From Papilionanthe hookeriana x Papilionanthe teres (Eukaryota > Streptophyta > Magnoliopsida > Asparagales > Orchidaceae), in assembly GCA_022702705.1 (NCBI GenBank), contig CM040434.1:55106953-55170952 (forward strand): a stretch of 64,000 nucleotides of DNA. The letters run 5' to 3'. Shown here in pieces: positions 46,661-59,846 of this stretch. How positions within the stretch are numbered: the first letter of the stretch is position 1; the number at the start of each line of letters is the position of its first letter. A model generated the notes under the pieces. The model did no database searches and was not told the origin of the DNA. It saw only the letters and a list, made by a program, of their open reading frames with translations. The position numbers were made by a program, and so were the translations under genes.

Positions 46661-47839
46661 GAGCTTTCTTAAGTGATTCCCGTCACTTGGGATGTAATTA
46701 ACTATAGCGGCTCGCCTTATAGGTAACTTTAAGAACCTGAGTAATATAAACCCCGCTTAATTCATTTATATTAAGCGATGGAACTCTGTCGGCTTATAAG
46801 ATTGGTTCACAGACCAAACGGACGTCACAAATCTTCTAGCTTATTTAATTGAGTCTCATTATCGTAGCCGTATATCTATTCTGTGATGTATACACTATTA
46901 GTATGCATATGCTCGTTTATATAAACTATTCTGGATGCGAGATCGGTTTCGATTTCATATCTTAAAATTTTCAAACTTAAAATCATTTTCAAAATCAAAT
47001 GCTACTTTCTAAATTATATATATTTAAATTAAATTTAAAACCTAAAATTCACCGACAATTTCGTAGGCGACCCCTTTTCAAAAATACAACGCACAAACCT
47101 AAAAATATGCTGACAATTTCTCACGACTCACGTATGAATAGTCCTCTTTCCATTTTAATCGATGGTTTTTATCATGAATCTGAGAAGTGAGTCCGTGCCC
47201 TTCGTGGACCAAACTACCATTCTTCCGATTCGCATACCACGTTCATTTCCGTCTTCGAACGGGTATAGTCGGTCCTTTTGGATTTCGGAGCCACCGTTTA
47301 GCACACCCCTAAACAGAGAGGTTCCGGATCCTTCCGCCTTCCAAAAGGCGACGTAGACCTCACAGCGTGTGTTAGAATAGGTGTGATCTATCGACGTGAT
47401 TTCAATGTGAATTCAACCTCCTCTAAATCTCAAATCGAGTCCGATACTTCATTCCTTTTAGGTTCGACTTGTTGTAAACATGTCAAACTCGAAATTCCAC
47501 TCTAACAACCTTCTAATAAACTCTAAATAAAATAAAATTGTCTAAATTTCAAATCAAAATAAAACTCCTCAAAGCACATCTAATACATAATAATAAAACA
47601 AAATGCAAATTTCTGAAATAAAAAAAAATTCATAAGAATAAATTTTAAAGGATGCCCAGTTTACAGGACAAGTGCATTAACTTGAGTATTACCGTTTAAA
47701 TTACAAGGCAAAGAACGTCATTGACTTCTGAATGTTCTTCAAAGACGATCTACATATCTACCGAAGAACTGTCCCGCGACAAAGCTGCCAACAAGTTTAA
47801 ATGCCATGGATTGACAAATAAAAGTATAAGAGAAGGATA

Positions 47840-47940
47840 ATGGGTAGTGAGTCCCAACCCTCCCACCACAAAACAGTAAAAAAAAAGACAACAACTCGAC
47901 GATGGGTCGTGGGTCCCGACCCTCCCACCACAGTAAAAAT
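47840..47940. repeat. Short direct duplication in the element 3 interior
   Basis: Two copies of a block close to GTGGGTCCCGACCCTCCCAC followed by CA and an A-run lie at about 47840-47890 and 47902-47945. The second contains a hairpin, GGGTCG-TGGGTCC-CGACCC. Confidence 0.55.
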
Positions 47941-48281
47941 ATAAAAAAAATAATGTGCTCAAGGACGTTCAAAGTTTAGCGTGAAAGATAATCAAGAAGG
48001 GGTGAGACACGATGAAACTTCAAGATTTTAAAAAGAATACGACTTCGTAACGAATGAAATTAGTGCCCTAATAACCGGTCCTTCACTTTAGGTAATTCTG
48101 ATCGGGTCCTAAGTGGATTTTGAAATGAAGCAACAGATTTCGAAATACGAGTAATTGATCCGGATATCAAGAGTCTTTTAATTTTCTCGCTATGTGAATC
48201 GGCTCGTACTTTTGATGAGTTATAATATCCCAGCGATTCATGTTAAGAAACCATTTCGCATTTATTAATTAGTGGAGTTTC

Positions 48282-48593
48282 GACATTCAAAATCTTTAAC
48301 AAAAATATGTCTTACCGTGATACGAGAATTTCGAGAACAAAAGGAGCATAAAAAAGAAGAAAGAGAAAAGAAGTATTCATGAGGAGAAGCTTGAGAGGAA
48401 GACACAATCAAAAATCGGTGTCCCAATTCGAACATTCAAAATCTTTAACATGTCCTCCACTCGGATATAGTAATCCTCAATAAAAAAGAAGAAGCGAAAA
48501 ACTCAATAAAAAGAAAAAGAAAAAAAAGAAGTGAAAACAAGAAGGCTCCCGAGAAGAAGTTCGAGGCAAAGAATATAATCAAAAATCGGTGTC
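48282..48593 (+). repeat. Two tandem copies of the Athila-like 3' UTR module inside element 3
   Basis: Both copies start with ACATTCAAAATCTTTAACA (48283 and about 48431), pass through a purine-rich stretch with GAGGAGAAGCTTGAGAGG or GAGAAGAAGTTCGAGG, and end with AATCAAAAATCGGTGTC (about 48406 and 48577). The same order of motifs occurs in the 3' UTRs of element 1 (11942-12138), element 2 and Y2. The second copy also keeps ATAGTAATCCTCA. Confidence 0.6.
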
Positions 48594-50083
48594 TTAAACC
48601 TCCCCCGATTAATAAAACTTGAAAGATTACTTTAGAAGTCTCCTCCGATATTATGTTTTCAAGAGAGTCAAGTGATTTAGGTCTTTTGTTCGGTCATTAA
48701 TCGACTTAGAAATATCTTTGACTAATGAAAAATACTTCTATCACATGAGCATAAATTTTGAATCTCGCAATGCTCGAAAGAAAGAATTGAAGAGAGGGCT
48801 CTGTTATTAGTAATTGATGGAAATTCAACCCTGAAGTCATATCGTTCAGTACCCAGCAAATACAACCTCAATATCAATTCGAAGAGCATCAGAATGACTT
48901 CTCAAAGACAACTTGTACAATCCTTACAAATCAATGTCAAAGAAATGACAATCGTTGCGACAGAGCTAAAAAGTTACAACATTTCCAGCTATGATGTCTG
49001 TAGAAATAACACCTCTTTGTAGGTACTTAAAAAAATAATAATTTTGATAAGACTTTCAAGAGTGGGTTGTTTTCTTTAAAAGCTGGCTTTAGTCAGTGGA
49101 CGATGCCTCGAAGATCGTGCATCGTTATGTTTCAAAGACATCCTCGTTCTACGAAGCACAGATGCCGCACTTGCTTGTAACTGGGTTCAAATCCTAAAAT
49201 AAAAAATATATATAAAACAAAAGAAAAGTCATAAAACATAAAAGAATACAATAAAATTTCACAACAAATAAACAACAATAAATTTCCCATTAAATGAAAT
49301 AACAAATAAATGAATAACAAAAATATAATGAATTCACCAAAAATAAGCAAAATAAAAAATGTCTATACAAATCAAAATGAAATTCAAATCAAAGTGAAAC
49401 AAAATTCAAATCAAAACAAAAATTTAAATCAAAAGAAAATCAAAACATAAAATCAACAAAAAGTCCAAAAAAAAAACAAATAAAAAATTTGAATTCCTCT
49501 CCTGACTCGGTAGCAAGTTGAGCTTCATCAGCCTAGGGTTGTCCTCAAACCCTTCCTTCTTGACGAGGTTTATCTTTTCAAAATTCTAATCTAAACAAAA
49601 TTTGAAGATCAAAACAAAATGAACATAAAACAGCAGAAAGAAAAAAAGGGGAAAGAGAAGAGAAAAGAAAATGAAACAGAAAATGGAAAAGAAAATGAAC
49701 GAAAATTCTTTTAAAAATCTGAATGTCAAAACGAAATCCAAATTAACATGAGCTCTAATTAAACGTAAAATGAAATTGAATCACTAAAACAAAATGAATC
49801 TAAATCTCAAATTGAATTCTATCTCGAATCCTTCCGATTCGAACCTTTCGCTTCTTTCCTCAATCGAAATCGTTTGAAACTCTTTTGAAATTTGAATAGT
49901 CTCTTCGACTTGTCGTTAAGTCAAGTCTTTTTAGCTTGGTACACTTACCAAACTTCCTTTCAATTCTCTTTCTTCCGTGTCTTAGAGGATCTACTAATTC
50001 TATTGACACGGAGCCACGAACTTTGTTCGATTTGGTTCTGATGGCATGGGATTGGGTCCCTCTTCATACAGATAAATCTTCGA

Positions 50084-51775
50084 GAGTGGAACCAATTTCC
50101 ATTTCTCATTAAAATTTTCGAGACTGGTACCTAAATTTCAGTTCTCATTTCAAGGTCGTTACCTAAATTTTGACTCTCTTTTCGAGATCGATACCTAAAT
50201 TTCGATTCTCTTTCGAATTGATACCTAAATTTCAATTCTAAATTCCGAGACCAGTACCTAAATTCCAGTTCTCATTTCGAGGTCGGTACACTAAATTCCG
50301 ACTCTCTTTCGAGATCGAAACCTAAATTTTGATTCTCTTTTCAAATTGATACCTAAATTTCAATTCAAAATTCCCGTACCAGTACCTAAATTCTAGTTCT
50401 CTTCTTTCGACGGTCGGTACTCTAAATTCGACTTCATTCGAGATCGATACCTAAATTTCGACTCTCTTTCGAATCGATACTTAAATTTCAATTCTAAATT
50501 TACGGACTCGATACTAAATTCGAGTTCTCATTTCGAGGTCGTGCCTAAATTCCGACTTCTTTTTTAGATCGATACCTAAATTTCGATTCTCTTTCGAATC
50601 GATACCTAAATTTCAATTCTAAATTTCGAGACTCGTACCTAAATCTCAGCTTCTCATTTCGAGTTCGAGATCTGAAATTTCGACTCTCATTCGAGATCAA
50701 TACCTAAATTTCGATCTCTTTCGAATTGATACCTAAATTTCAATTCTAAATTTCGAGACTCGAGTACCTAAATTCCAGCTTCTCTTCCTTCGAGTTCGAG
50801 TACTAAATTTCGACTCTCATTCGAGATCGATACCTAAATTTCGATTCTCTTTCGAATTGATACCTAAATTTCAATTCTAAATTTCCGAGACTGGTACCTA
50901 AATTCTAGTTCTCTTCCTTCGAGGTTGGTACCTAAATTCCAGCTCTCATTCGAGATTGATACCTAAATTTTGATTCTCTTTCGAATTGATACCTAAATTT
51001 CAATTCTAAATTTCCAAAACTGGTACCTAAATTCCAGTTCTCTTTCTTTGAGGTCGGTACCTAAATTTCGACTCTCATTCGAGATCGATACCTACATTTC
51101 GATTCTCTTTCGAGGATGATACCTAAATTTCAATCATCTAAATTTCCGAGACTGGTACCTAAATTCTAGTTCTCTTCCTTCGAGGTCGTACCTAAATTCC
51201 GACTCTCATTCGAGATCGATACCTAAATTTCGATTCTCTTTCGAATCGATACCTAAATTTCAATTCTAAATTCCGAGACCGGCACTAAATTCCAGCTTCT
51301 TCCTTCGATGCTCAGTATCTAAATTCCGACTCTCATTCGAGATCGATACCTAAATTTCGATTCTCATTCAAATTGATACCTAAATTTCAATTCTAAATTC
51401 CGAGACTCGGTACTTAAATTCAGCTTCTTCCTTCGAGGTCGATACGAAATTTCGACTCTCATTCGAAATCGATACCTAAATTTTGATTCTCTTTCGAATT
51501 GATACCTAAATTGCAATTCTAAATTTTGAGACTGGTACCTAAATTTCAGTTCTCTTCCTTCGAGGTCGATACCTAAATTTCGACTCTCATCCGAGATCGA
51601 TACCTAAATTTTGATTCTCTTTCAGGTTTGATACTTAAATTCCAAATCTCACTCTCTCGAGATAAGTACCTAAATTCTGATTCTCATCCTTTTTCCGTCG
51701 ATACTTAAACTCTGATTCTCACTCCGAGGCTGGTACCTAAATTCCAGTTCTCTTCGCAATCCCGAGGTTAAAACC
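50084..51775. repeat. Minisatellite with a 4 x 32-base higher-order unit (element 3)
   Basis: About 1.7 kb is made of roughly 32-base monomers around TACCTAAATTTCRATTCTC. Four monomer types repeat in fixed order, which gives a unit of about 128 bases. GATACCTAAATTTCGATTCT recurs at about 50187, 50310, 50440, 50571, 50694, 50824, 50954, 51083, 51215, 51341, 51468 and 51596. It lies about 360 bases before LTR B, in the usual place of the hypervariable 3' UTR. Confidence 0.8.
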
Positions 51776-52133
51776 AAGGTTTCAATTCTCATTTCAAATC
51801 CAATTTTCAAATTCAAAATTTCCTTAAATCGATTTTAAATTAAACTCCAAATCGAAATCCGAACTCACACATTGAAACTTGACATTTAAAAGTAAAATAA
51901 AATCTAAATCAAATTCCCCAGATCTTGTGATTTGGAGCTCACCTCCTTTTCCATTCCCTGCCGAGAGCTCGTGATCTCCGCTCTTGAAATATACCCGATA
52001 CTCCCAGACGAAAATTCTTCTACTTAGTCCTAAGTTTGTCACTTCGACATCCGTGGTGGTCTTGTTGATCTCTTCGGTCAACGCCATACACGCGCGTGCT
52101 TGGCTAACACACCACACCTATCGTGGATCCATT

Positions 52134-55100
52134 TGTCGACCTCATTTTTTACGAGATCTTTTCTCTTCTCTCCCCAAGATCTTGGGATTCAAGCCATGGC
52201 TTTTCCTTCGACTAATCTTAGAGACTGAAGTGGAACCCACCTCGAAGTTCAAACACCTCTTAGCTCCCCGCAAACCCCACAAGCTTGATTGCAGACCCCT
52301 AATCACCTGTAGAGTTAAATCAAATGTGAAGGTTTAAAGGATTAGTTCCTATGGATTCTTTGGCGCTTAAGACTACCTCGTGTGGCTTAGTCCGAGTGAG
52401 GGTTGACCTGTACACACCACACTCACACACACATTCTAAACCCTAAACCCACCAAAATACCCCAATACCCTCCAAATAATCTCCAAATACCCAAAATACC
52501 CTTTTTAACCCAAAAATTCCAAAAATTCCTAGAAAATTCCAAATAATCTCAAATATTCCCAATTTTATTTTGTTTAACTACGCCATAGGCCAATTTTGTC
52601 AATTTGACCCAATTTTATCAAAATTCCCATTTCACCCATTTTTGACGTGACCGTCAACGAGGTTGTCCGAACAACCTCGGATGATGAAACGGACCACGTC
52701 GTTGCGTCCCGTAACGTTGATTTTAGCGCAGTAAGATACCTATTTTTCTAGTGTTCCGTGCACGAGCGAATTGCATGGAAATCGATGCATGCTATTTAAA
52801 ATTAAAAAAAAGGAAAATCTCCTATTTAAACCTCATGACACCCCATTCCTAAAACCCTAACACTCTCATTCGGCCGAAAGTTCTCCCCACACAGCCGAAA
52901 CCCTCGCCTCTACCTACTTCACTCTCGACTCCTCACAGCCGGCCTCTCCACCAGCGCAGAAAGTTTCGCGTCCCCCTCCTGCTATTCGCGGCCTCCCCTT
53001 TACCGTTGGCCTCGTCGGTGGCCTCTCTCCACTCCGCCGGTCCTTTCAGCGCCTCCTCACTCACGGATCTGCTTCCTCGCAATGCCCTAGCCCCGCTCTC
53101 AAACTCCCTCTCCTCACCGCAGTCCTTCCTCCACGCCGGTGTCAGTCCTAGCGCCCCTTCTTCCAGGGCCTGGCATCCCGTTTCTCGATTCTTCTTTCTC
53201 ACGATCGAGATCTAACCTAGCTGCCGCTCCTCCTTCTTCGGCCAGAAGCTCCCCGACGACTGGCATTCCTCCTCGCTGGAAAACGGCCAGCCGCCAAACG
53301 GTCTCCAACCCCACTTTGTGCTTGTTTTCTTGTTGGTTATTTGATATTATTGTTTGTCAGTTTTATGTTCCTGCTGGTTTAATGCATACTTTGACCGATT
53401 GTGTGATTTTCTTGCTTGGTTTCTCAATATGTTGCTTCGTTGCTCGGTCTTCTTGTTTTGATCATTAGCTAGGTTCAGAAAATTATGATTCACGCTTCAC
53501 TTACCTTTGATGTTCGCTAATAAGGATAATACATCCTTTGGTGGAAAGGGCTTTGATTTAGGTTGTTTATTGTTTTTGTTGTTATTTGAAAGCTTAAAAA
53601 AATGAAGTGTTTTTTTTACATGTTTGAGATAAAAGGGAGGCAGCTATGTATTTTGGCTTTTGAAATCATTCTTTTAGGCTTTTCATTAAAGGAACCACAT
53701 CAAATGCGACCCAAATGTTGAGGGCTAGGCTAAGAGGGTAAAATATTTGAATCTCCTTCGTAAATGTCAACATATTTATTTATTTTGGGGCCTAAGCTGC
53801 TATTCAATGTCATCACATTTAGTTTGCTAACTATCGCTTGGATTTATTATTCCATTTCAATAAGATTTACTTAAATACAACACAATCTTCTTTATGTTTT
53901 TTCATATGTGTTGGATGGTATGAATACAAATGTCCCTTCTCAATATGCTTGCACTATACTTTTGATCATCTGATAAAATTTAGAGCTAGGATGGTTATCT
54001 AAAGAAGTTTAAAACTGAATAATAAAATATTATAAAGTTTACTCGTGCTTTAAATTTGCATTTAGGGTGTATGGAAATAGTTTTATCAACACTTGTAACA
54101 CCCATAAAGTCACAAAGTTATTTTACCATGTTTGTACACTGATTTGAATATTGAATTTCATATGGTTGCTTTTTCAATATAATCCACCAATTATTGTCGA
54201 CCTCTTTTGTTTGCACAAGGTTGGATGATTTACAGGCATTCCACTCAATCTCTATATATTTACAAATTCAATATCCACACTTGAAAGTTTACACCAAACA
54301 TTACTTTTACTTACATCTCAAAAGTGAAGTGCACACTCCCTTGAGACTTTTCCAATCTTATGTTGAATGCTTTTCTCATACCACTCTCTTTGTGCTCATT
54401 GCGAGGTGTCTTCATTTGCTATCCCAGTCTCCCTCTAAGAGAACCGACAAACTCTACTGCATTTGGGCCTACCAAAACCCAACGATCGCAAGCCAAATAG
54501 CATTCATAATATGCAAAAAGTAAGTGTGATTTTTTATTTTATTATATTTCAGATTTCATTAACTCTGATTTCAAGGTCTTTTCAATGGCATGTTACAAGA
54601 ATTTGAACATAAGGGTCTTTTATAAATGCTTATATGTCATTCCATGGTTCTTCTTCGCAAATCATTCAATTCTGGTATGCTTCAATTAAGCCCTAGTACT
54701 TTAAATTTGAGATTTGTGCATCAAAATTGTTAGCTTCGCATATATTCATATAGGTAGTGTTTAATCATTGGAATCCCTACATAAAGTTTGTTTAAATCTG
54801 ACACATTTATGAAAATTTATAAATATCCAATGTATTGTTTTGGGAAATGTAAAATCGTTGAGGTTTTGCTTTGGAGAAAGTGAGGAATTTCAAGATGTTT
54901 GATTTGGAAGATAATGAAATTATTACGATCCGGCCTTACGAAATTTGGAAACTTTCCAACTGTTGTTTTAGAGAAAAATGAAACTATCATGGTTTGGTTT
55001 TGTAAAATTTGAAGATCTTGCGAAATATATTTTGGAGAATTTGAAATCAACATAGTTTGTTTTAGAGGAGGATTTGAGGAGTTTAATTATGTATTTGATG

Positions 55101-58100
55101 CTTAATTAACAGGGTGCATTCAGATATGTGTTATTTGAAATGTTTGTTGCATCCCTTTATGAAATTTGGAGAGATATCAAAAGCTTTAGTTATTTTGAAT
55201 ATATGGAATGCCTGTAGGTTTGAGCAATGTTATGCAACTCAAATCCCTTGTACCTTCATAATTGCAATTATACATTTCATATATTCAAATTGAATGAATT
55301 CATTCTCATACAATCTTCTTTGTTTTTTTTTTTTTTTTTTGTTTGCGAGGTGAATTCGGGTATGTTGCCACGCCAACAATCCATCGCGAAGTTTATAGAA
55401 AGAAAGAAGTCAAATGAACTAAATGGCAAATCCAAACATTGTGAATGCTATGGTGGAGATTCAACAACAGCAATAGAGAGTGCGAGAGACGAAGGGGCTG
55501 AGATCCTGATTACTTTATCAGGCTATCAAAGTTGCTTCGAGCTCTCCACTTGGTACGAATCAAAATGTTATCACAGCACGATGTCTCATCTCTTTTTTTC
55601 TGCTTTAAAAGCTGGTTTCTCTACCATTCAGTTATCTTTGAATGCATGAAAACCTTGTTGTTGGATACCTTATATTTGTGGTTATTAACTATAGCCTCAG
55701 AGTTGTTTGATTGAGAACTTTTGGGGATTCTGTAGTTTGTTGGTTTGGTTCGTTCTACATATGAGTTGGAATCTTTGTAGTCCATTGAAGTTGATCCTTA
55801 TTTCATGAGTTGAAATCTTATAATTTATTGAAGTTAATTCTTATTTCATGGATTAAGATTTTTGCGGTTTACTGATTTGATTCTTATTACATGATATACA
55901 CGAGCGTGGTGGCTGATATTTATAAATTGAAGCTTGGATGTAGGATATGTGAATATATTATGATTAGAAACTTTACATGTATACCACTCATTGTTTATGT
56001 ATTTTGCATATTTTAACACCTAAAATTTTGCCTTTTACATTTATAGCACATATATTTTATATCATATAAAAAAATTTATTTCTGTTCAAATTCTTAAAAT
56101 AGAAAATACACTTTCTCACAAATAAATACAAATTGAAGTTTAGGTGCTAGATAAATGAGCACATTAGAATTGGTGGCATGTAAATCTTCCACATCACATG
56201 ATTACGTACTTAATATTTTATATGTTATAAAGATATATAAAAAAAAAGTATTTTTTGATATGTTTTGTATAACTAAATATGAAAGTTTGGTGTTAAATAT
56301 GTAAATATAAGAGAACTATATATATTCAAATACCCAATATATTGGGTCGTTTACGTACCTACTGTTGTACATGTACATGGAAGATTATTTTGATGATGTT
56401 TTCATAATAATTGAAAAGAAACTTGGGAAGTGGCAAAGTTGGGATGTTAGTACATGAGAGTCGGATGATATATTAGAATAATTTTGGAGCATCATTTCAC
56501 TTATGCATAGTTTATCTCAGGGCGAATTATGGATAAATTGTAATTCATACTATCCATGCAATGTTATATGTGACAAGATTGATATTAATTTTGGAATAAT
56601 TTTGGATTGATTTTTTTAGATCTTGTTATATGTTTGTTTTATGAGTCGATTTACATTTGTTTTACTCAATGGTCGTGTGTTTACTTATCTAGCACCTTAA
56701 GCTTTAAACCCTTACATGTGCATCCTTGTATTTGTGGGTGAAAAGCTATATTGGTGATATTTTGATATGTTGTGAAAAAACTTGGGTGACAAATCCAAAA
56801 GAGCATAATTTATGAATGAGACATGTAAATACATAGGAGCTGGGTAAAGTGGAGCTTGAACAATCTTCTCCATTTCAAATCTTTTCTTATTATTATTATT
56901 TTTCTTTTTTTTTTGTACTACTATAATTCCAATAATATATTTCATTTGTTTCAATTGAATGGATTAATTCTCATACGAATTTCTCTGTGCGCCTTTTGTG
57001 AGGTACATCCAATCGTGGTCAAGACGTTGAAGGATTGTTGAATTACTCCAATGCAGACAAAACGGACAACATCATACTTAATTTGGGTGAGATCTTTCCA
57101 AATTTTATTTTATGTGAGTAAGGTGACATAAAAAAAAATTTCTTAAGTTCATTTGAGCTTAATTTGATGAGTTATGGGATGACAAGTTTAAGAGCGCATT
57201 AAGGTAGTTAAAAAGGAATTTTAACCATAACCAAAATTTAGGCTAAACCAGAGGGAGGGGTAAAATATTTGATCTTAAATTCTTATTGGATGATTGGAAC
57301 TAAGCTAGTTAAAGGGGTAGAAACTCATTAATCACCTTGAACATTTAAAGAAGAAACTTTAATTAATTAAAACACCTAGATTTTGGAAGATTAATCAAGG
57401 CTTGAATTATTAAGATTATGGGTGTAATATAGGAGAATTCCAATCCTTTAAATTGAATCCCTAATCAGTAATTTAATCAAATATTATTTAAAAATCAATT
57501 AATGGGACTCTGAGAAATGATGATTGGAACTAATAATTAAAAAAAGAGAATGATTTTTGAAATTTTATAATTAAACTAAAGGAGATTTGGATTAATTTGA
57601 AATTATTTTAAAAATCAAATTTAAACAAACTCAAGATGTTAAAATTAACTTGAAATTGCTTAAGACTTAAATCAAAACAAATTTAAAATATCAAAGATTA
57701 ACATCGAACAATTCATGATTAAAACATCATAAATTAAGAATTAAATAAGTTTAAGACATTAAAATTAACCTAAAACATTAAGATAATTTAAAACATAAAG
57801 ACTTAACTGAATTAAACAGCTTGAACACTTTTCCAACTTAAAATGATTTAAAAGACTTGAAAAGATCAACTAAAACCTTATAACTAAATTAAAAATCACT
57901 TTAAATCTCCAACTCAAAACTTCGATTAAGAATGGCTAAAATCTTTAACGAACCAATTTGCTCCTAAAGGCTTTCATTATCATAACTTTAAATGAAGCAT
58001 TAAATGAAATGTCACCTTACTCACAAGGATAATCAAACATCATAATTCACTGAGTAAGTGCAACACGGATGATTGATTCATCACCACAATGAAGCTAACT

Positions 58101-59841
58101 GATTTTTAAGGCAATCCCTAAAATGTTTAAGAAGATGTTTAGAATTCAGTTCCGAACACTTCTCTAACTTGATGGGATGTTTTAAAATAACAGTGAGACT
58201 TCATTGTTCTTTGGTGAAGAAAATAACCCTTAATAAAACACAGGAACCTAGACGTCATAGGAATTGACTAGTGATAGGATTAGGATTTTGGTAGATAACC
58301 AAAATTATCCCATAGTCTTACCTAGGTATTTGCTCTGACTTGTGTTTCAAGTGCAGGTTAAAATGACAGGAATGCTCACTAGGTACGCTTTTAAGTTTAT
58401 TGCAATTTACATTTAGCAATTTATTAAATGTCTTACTTTCCTATACTTGTAAATGCATGAAAATGATCTAACCCAGCATGTTTAAACAACTCAAAATTTA
58501 ATCACCAATAATACAAAACTGTAATTACAAATAAAATAAAAACGTCTCGTTGGATGATCGGGAATCCCTCGGATGATGTAACCCACGTATTGCTAACGGG
58601 ATTTCCCACGGTCTAAAGGAAAGTGTGGAACTCATTCAGTTGAGTTTAGCAAATTAGTCTGGACTATGTGAATCCGATGAAAATAACGGTGTTGGGATGA
58701 CGGAACCGTGGGATCTTAATCGGTTATGTTTAACCAACTTTAAGATTTGTTTTAATTAAAATATTAAAAACACTTGGACTCTAAGATTTTCTTTAAACCA
58801 AAACACTTCTCTCATCTCCTGATTTATGACTTCTAAAACTAAACCTCTACAACAATAAGGAGCTTGGAGCACAGCTGGGCAAGACTGGCCATCGTCGTCA
58901 CAAGAAACTCGGATCTACTTCAAAGAAACATTTCTTAGTTTTAAAAAACCAAGCCATAGGACTTCGAGGTAGTTTGCTTAGTGCAACATAATTCTTCAAC
59001 TTTTTGTTAGGCATTTGTATAATCATGTTATGCAAATTAAGCCCTAATCAGTCTTAGGACTCCGAGGTGGTCGTTTGGTACGACATAAACCCTCACATCT
59101 TCAAGGCTATTTGTGTGATTATGTCATACAAATATAAGACCTAATAAATAAAATCGCGTAATTGCAACATTAAATAAATTCCTAAATCAAGCCAAACAAT
59201 AGGACAGTTGGGAAGTTGCCAAGATTCTTCTGGATCCTCGCCTCCTCCTACTTTTCTTCCTTTGGACTCCCGAAATAAACTCTTCCAAATTTGATCCATT
59301 CCTTTTGAAATTTCTAAAATCCAATACTTTCGAAAACCTTAAGCTTTGAAATTTCGAGAGCAAAACCACTGATCATTATCGAGAGTTTTCTTAAGTGATT
59401 CTCGTCACTTAGGATGTAATTAACTATGTGGTCTCGCCCTTATAGGGAACTTTAAGAACCTGGGTAATATAAACCTCGCTTAATTCATTTATATTAAGCA
59501 GGGGAACTTGTCGGCTTATAAGATTGGTTCGCAGACCAAACTGATGTCACAAATCTTCTAGCTTTATTTAATCGAGCCCCATTATCAAGCAAGCGTGTCT
59601 ATTCTTCGGGATAGATACACTAGTCTGTGGTGCGATGCTTCGTTTATATAAACTATTAGGATGTGAGATCGGTTTGATTTCATATCTTAAAATTTTCAAA
59701 CTTAAAATCATTTTCAAAATCAAATGCTACTTTCTAAATTATATATATTTAAATTAAATTTAAAACCTAAAATTCGCCGACAATTTTTGTAGGCGACCCC
59801 TTTTCAAAAATACAACGCACAAACCTAAAAATATGCCGACA
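52134..59841 (+). repeat. Element 3, right terminal repeat (LTR B)
   Basis: The repeat runs from TGTCGACC to ATGCCGACA and is collinear with LTR A. It carries the TATA box near 52821, the GC-rich leader-like stretch at 52857-53315, the open frame 54194-54523, about 350 extra bases at 54974-55350 and the same long AT-rich part. The outer few hundred bases differ from LTR A much more than the middle. Confidence 0.8.
54974..55350. other. Stretch of LTR B missing from LTR A
   Basis: LTR A joins TTAGAGA directly to TGAATTCGGG. In LTR B about 350-375 bases lie between these, including a 20-base T run at about 55321-55340. TGAA occurs at both ends, so a microhomology deletion in LTR A is the simplest reading. 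This accounts for the 354-base length difference. Confidence 0.65.
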
Positions 59842-59846
59842 GTGCT

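Larger units (their letters stand above)
39762..47115 (+). repeat. Element 3, left terminal repeat (LTR A)
   Basis: The repeat runs from TGTTGGCC to ATGCTGACA, and its ends are inverted complements (TGTCGGC type). It contains a TATA box at 40465-40474, a GC-rich stretch, several exon-like open frames and long AT-rich stretches. 43000-44200 and 44400-46660 hold no supported gene. It lacks about 350 bases present in LTR B. Confidence 0.8.
47116..52133. other. Element 3 interior, non-coding
   Basis: I see no gag, protease, polymerase or integrase blocks in any frame over 5.0 kb. 47116-47540 is moderately GC-rich unknown sequence. 48600-50083 is AT-rich with A-rich runs (CAAAATTCAAATCAAAAC type) and no gene. 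51776-52133 is the short tail before LTR B. Named sub-features are listed separately. Confidence 0.65.
39762..59841 (+). mobile_element. Element 3: 20.1 kb non-coding retrotransposon derivative with giant LTRs
   Basis: The element starts TGTTGGCC, ends GCCGACA and is flanked by GTTCT (39757-39761) and GTGCT (59842-59846). The undisturbed target in element 2 5' LTR reads GTGCT. Terminal repeats are 7,354 and 7,708 bases. The 5,018-base interior has no gag or pol that I recognise in any frame. This fits the large retrotransposon derivative (LARD) class, although the LTRs are much longer than I know for that class. The array before the right LTR fits the hypervariable 3' UTR known from Tat/Ogre-type elements. 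I could not find a clear primer site or polypurine tract. Confidence 0.75.

Noticed and set aside
49080..49200. Possible tRNA gene because of a B-box-like GGTTCAAATCC
   Set aside because: No matching A box, no cloverleaf pairing and no acceptor stem could be found around it.
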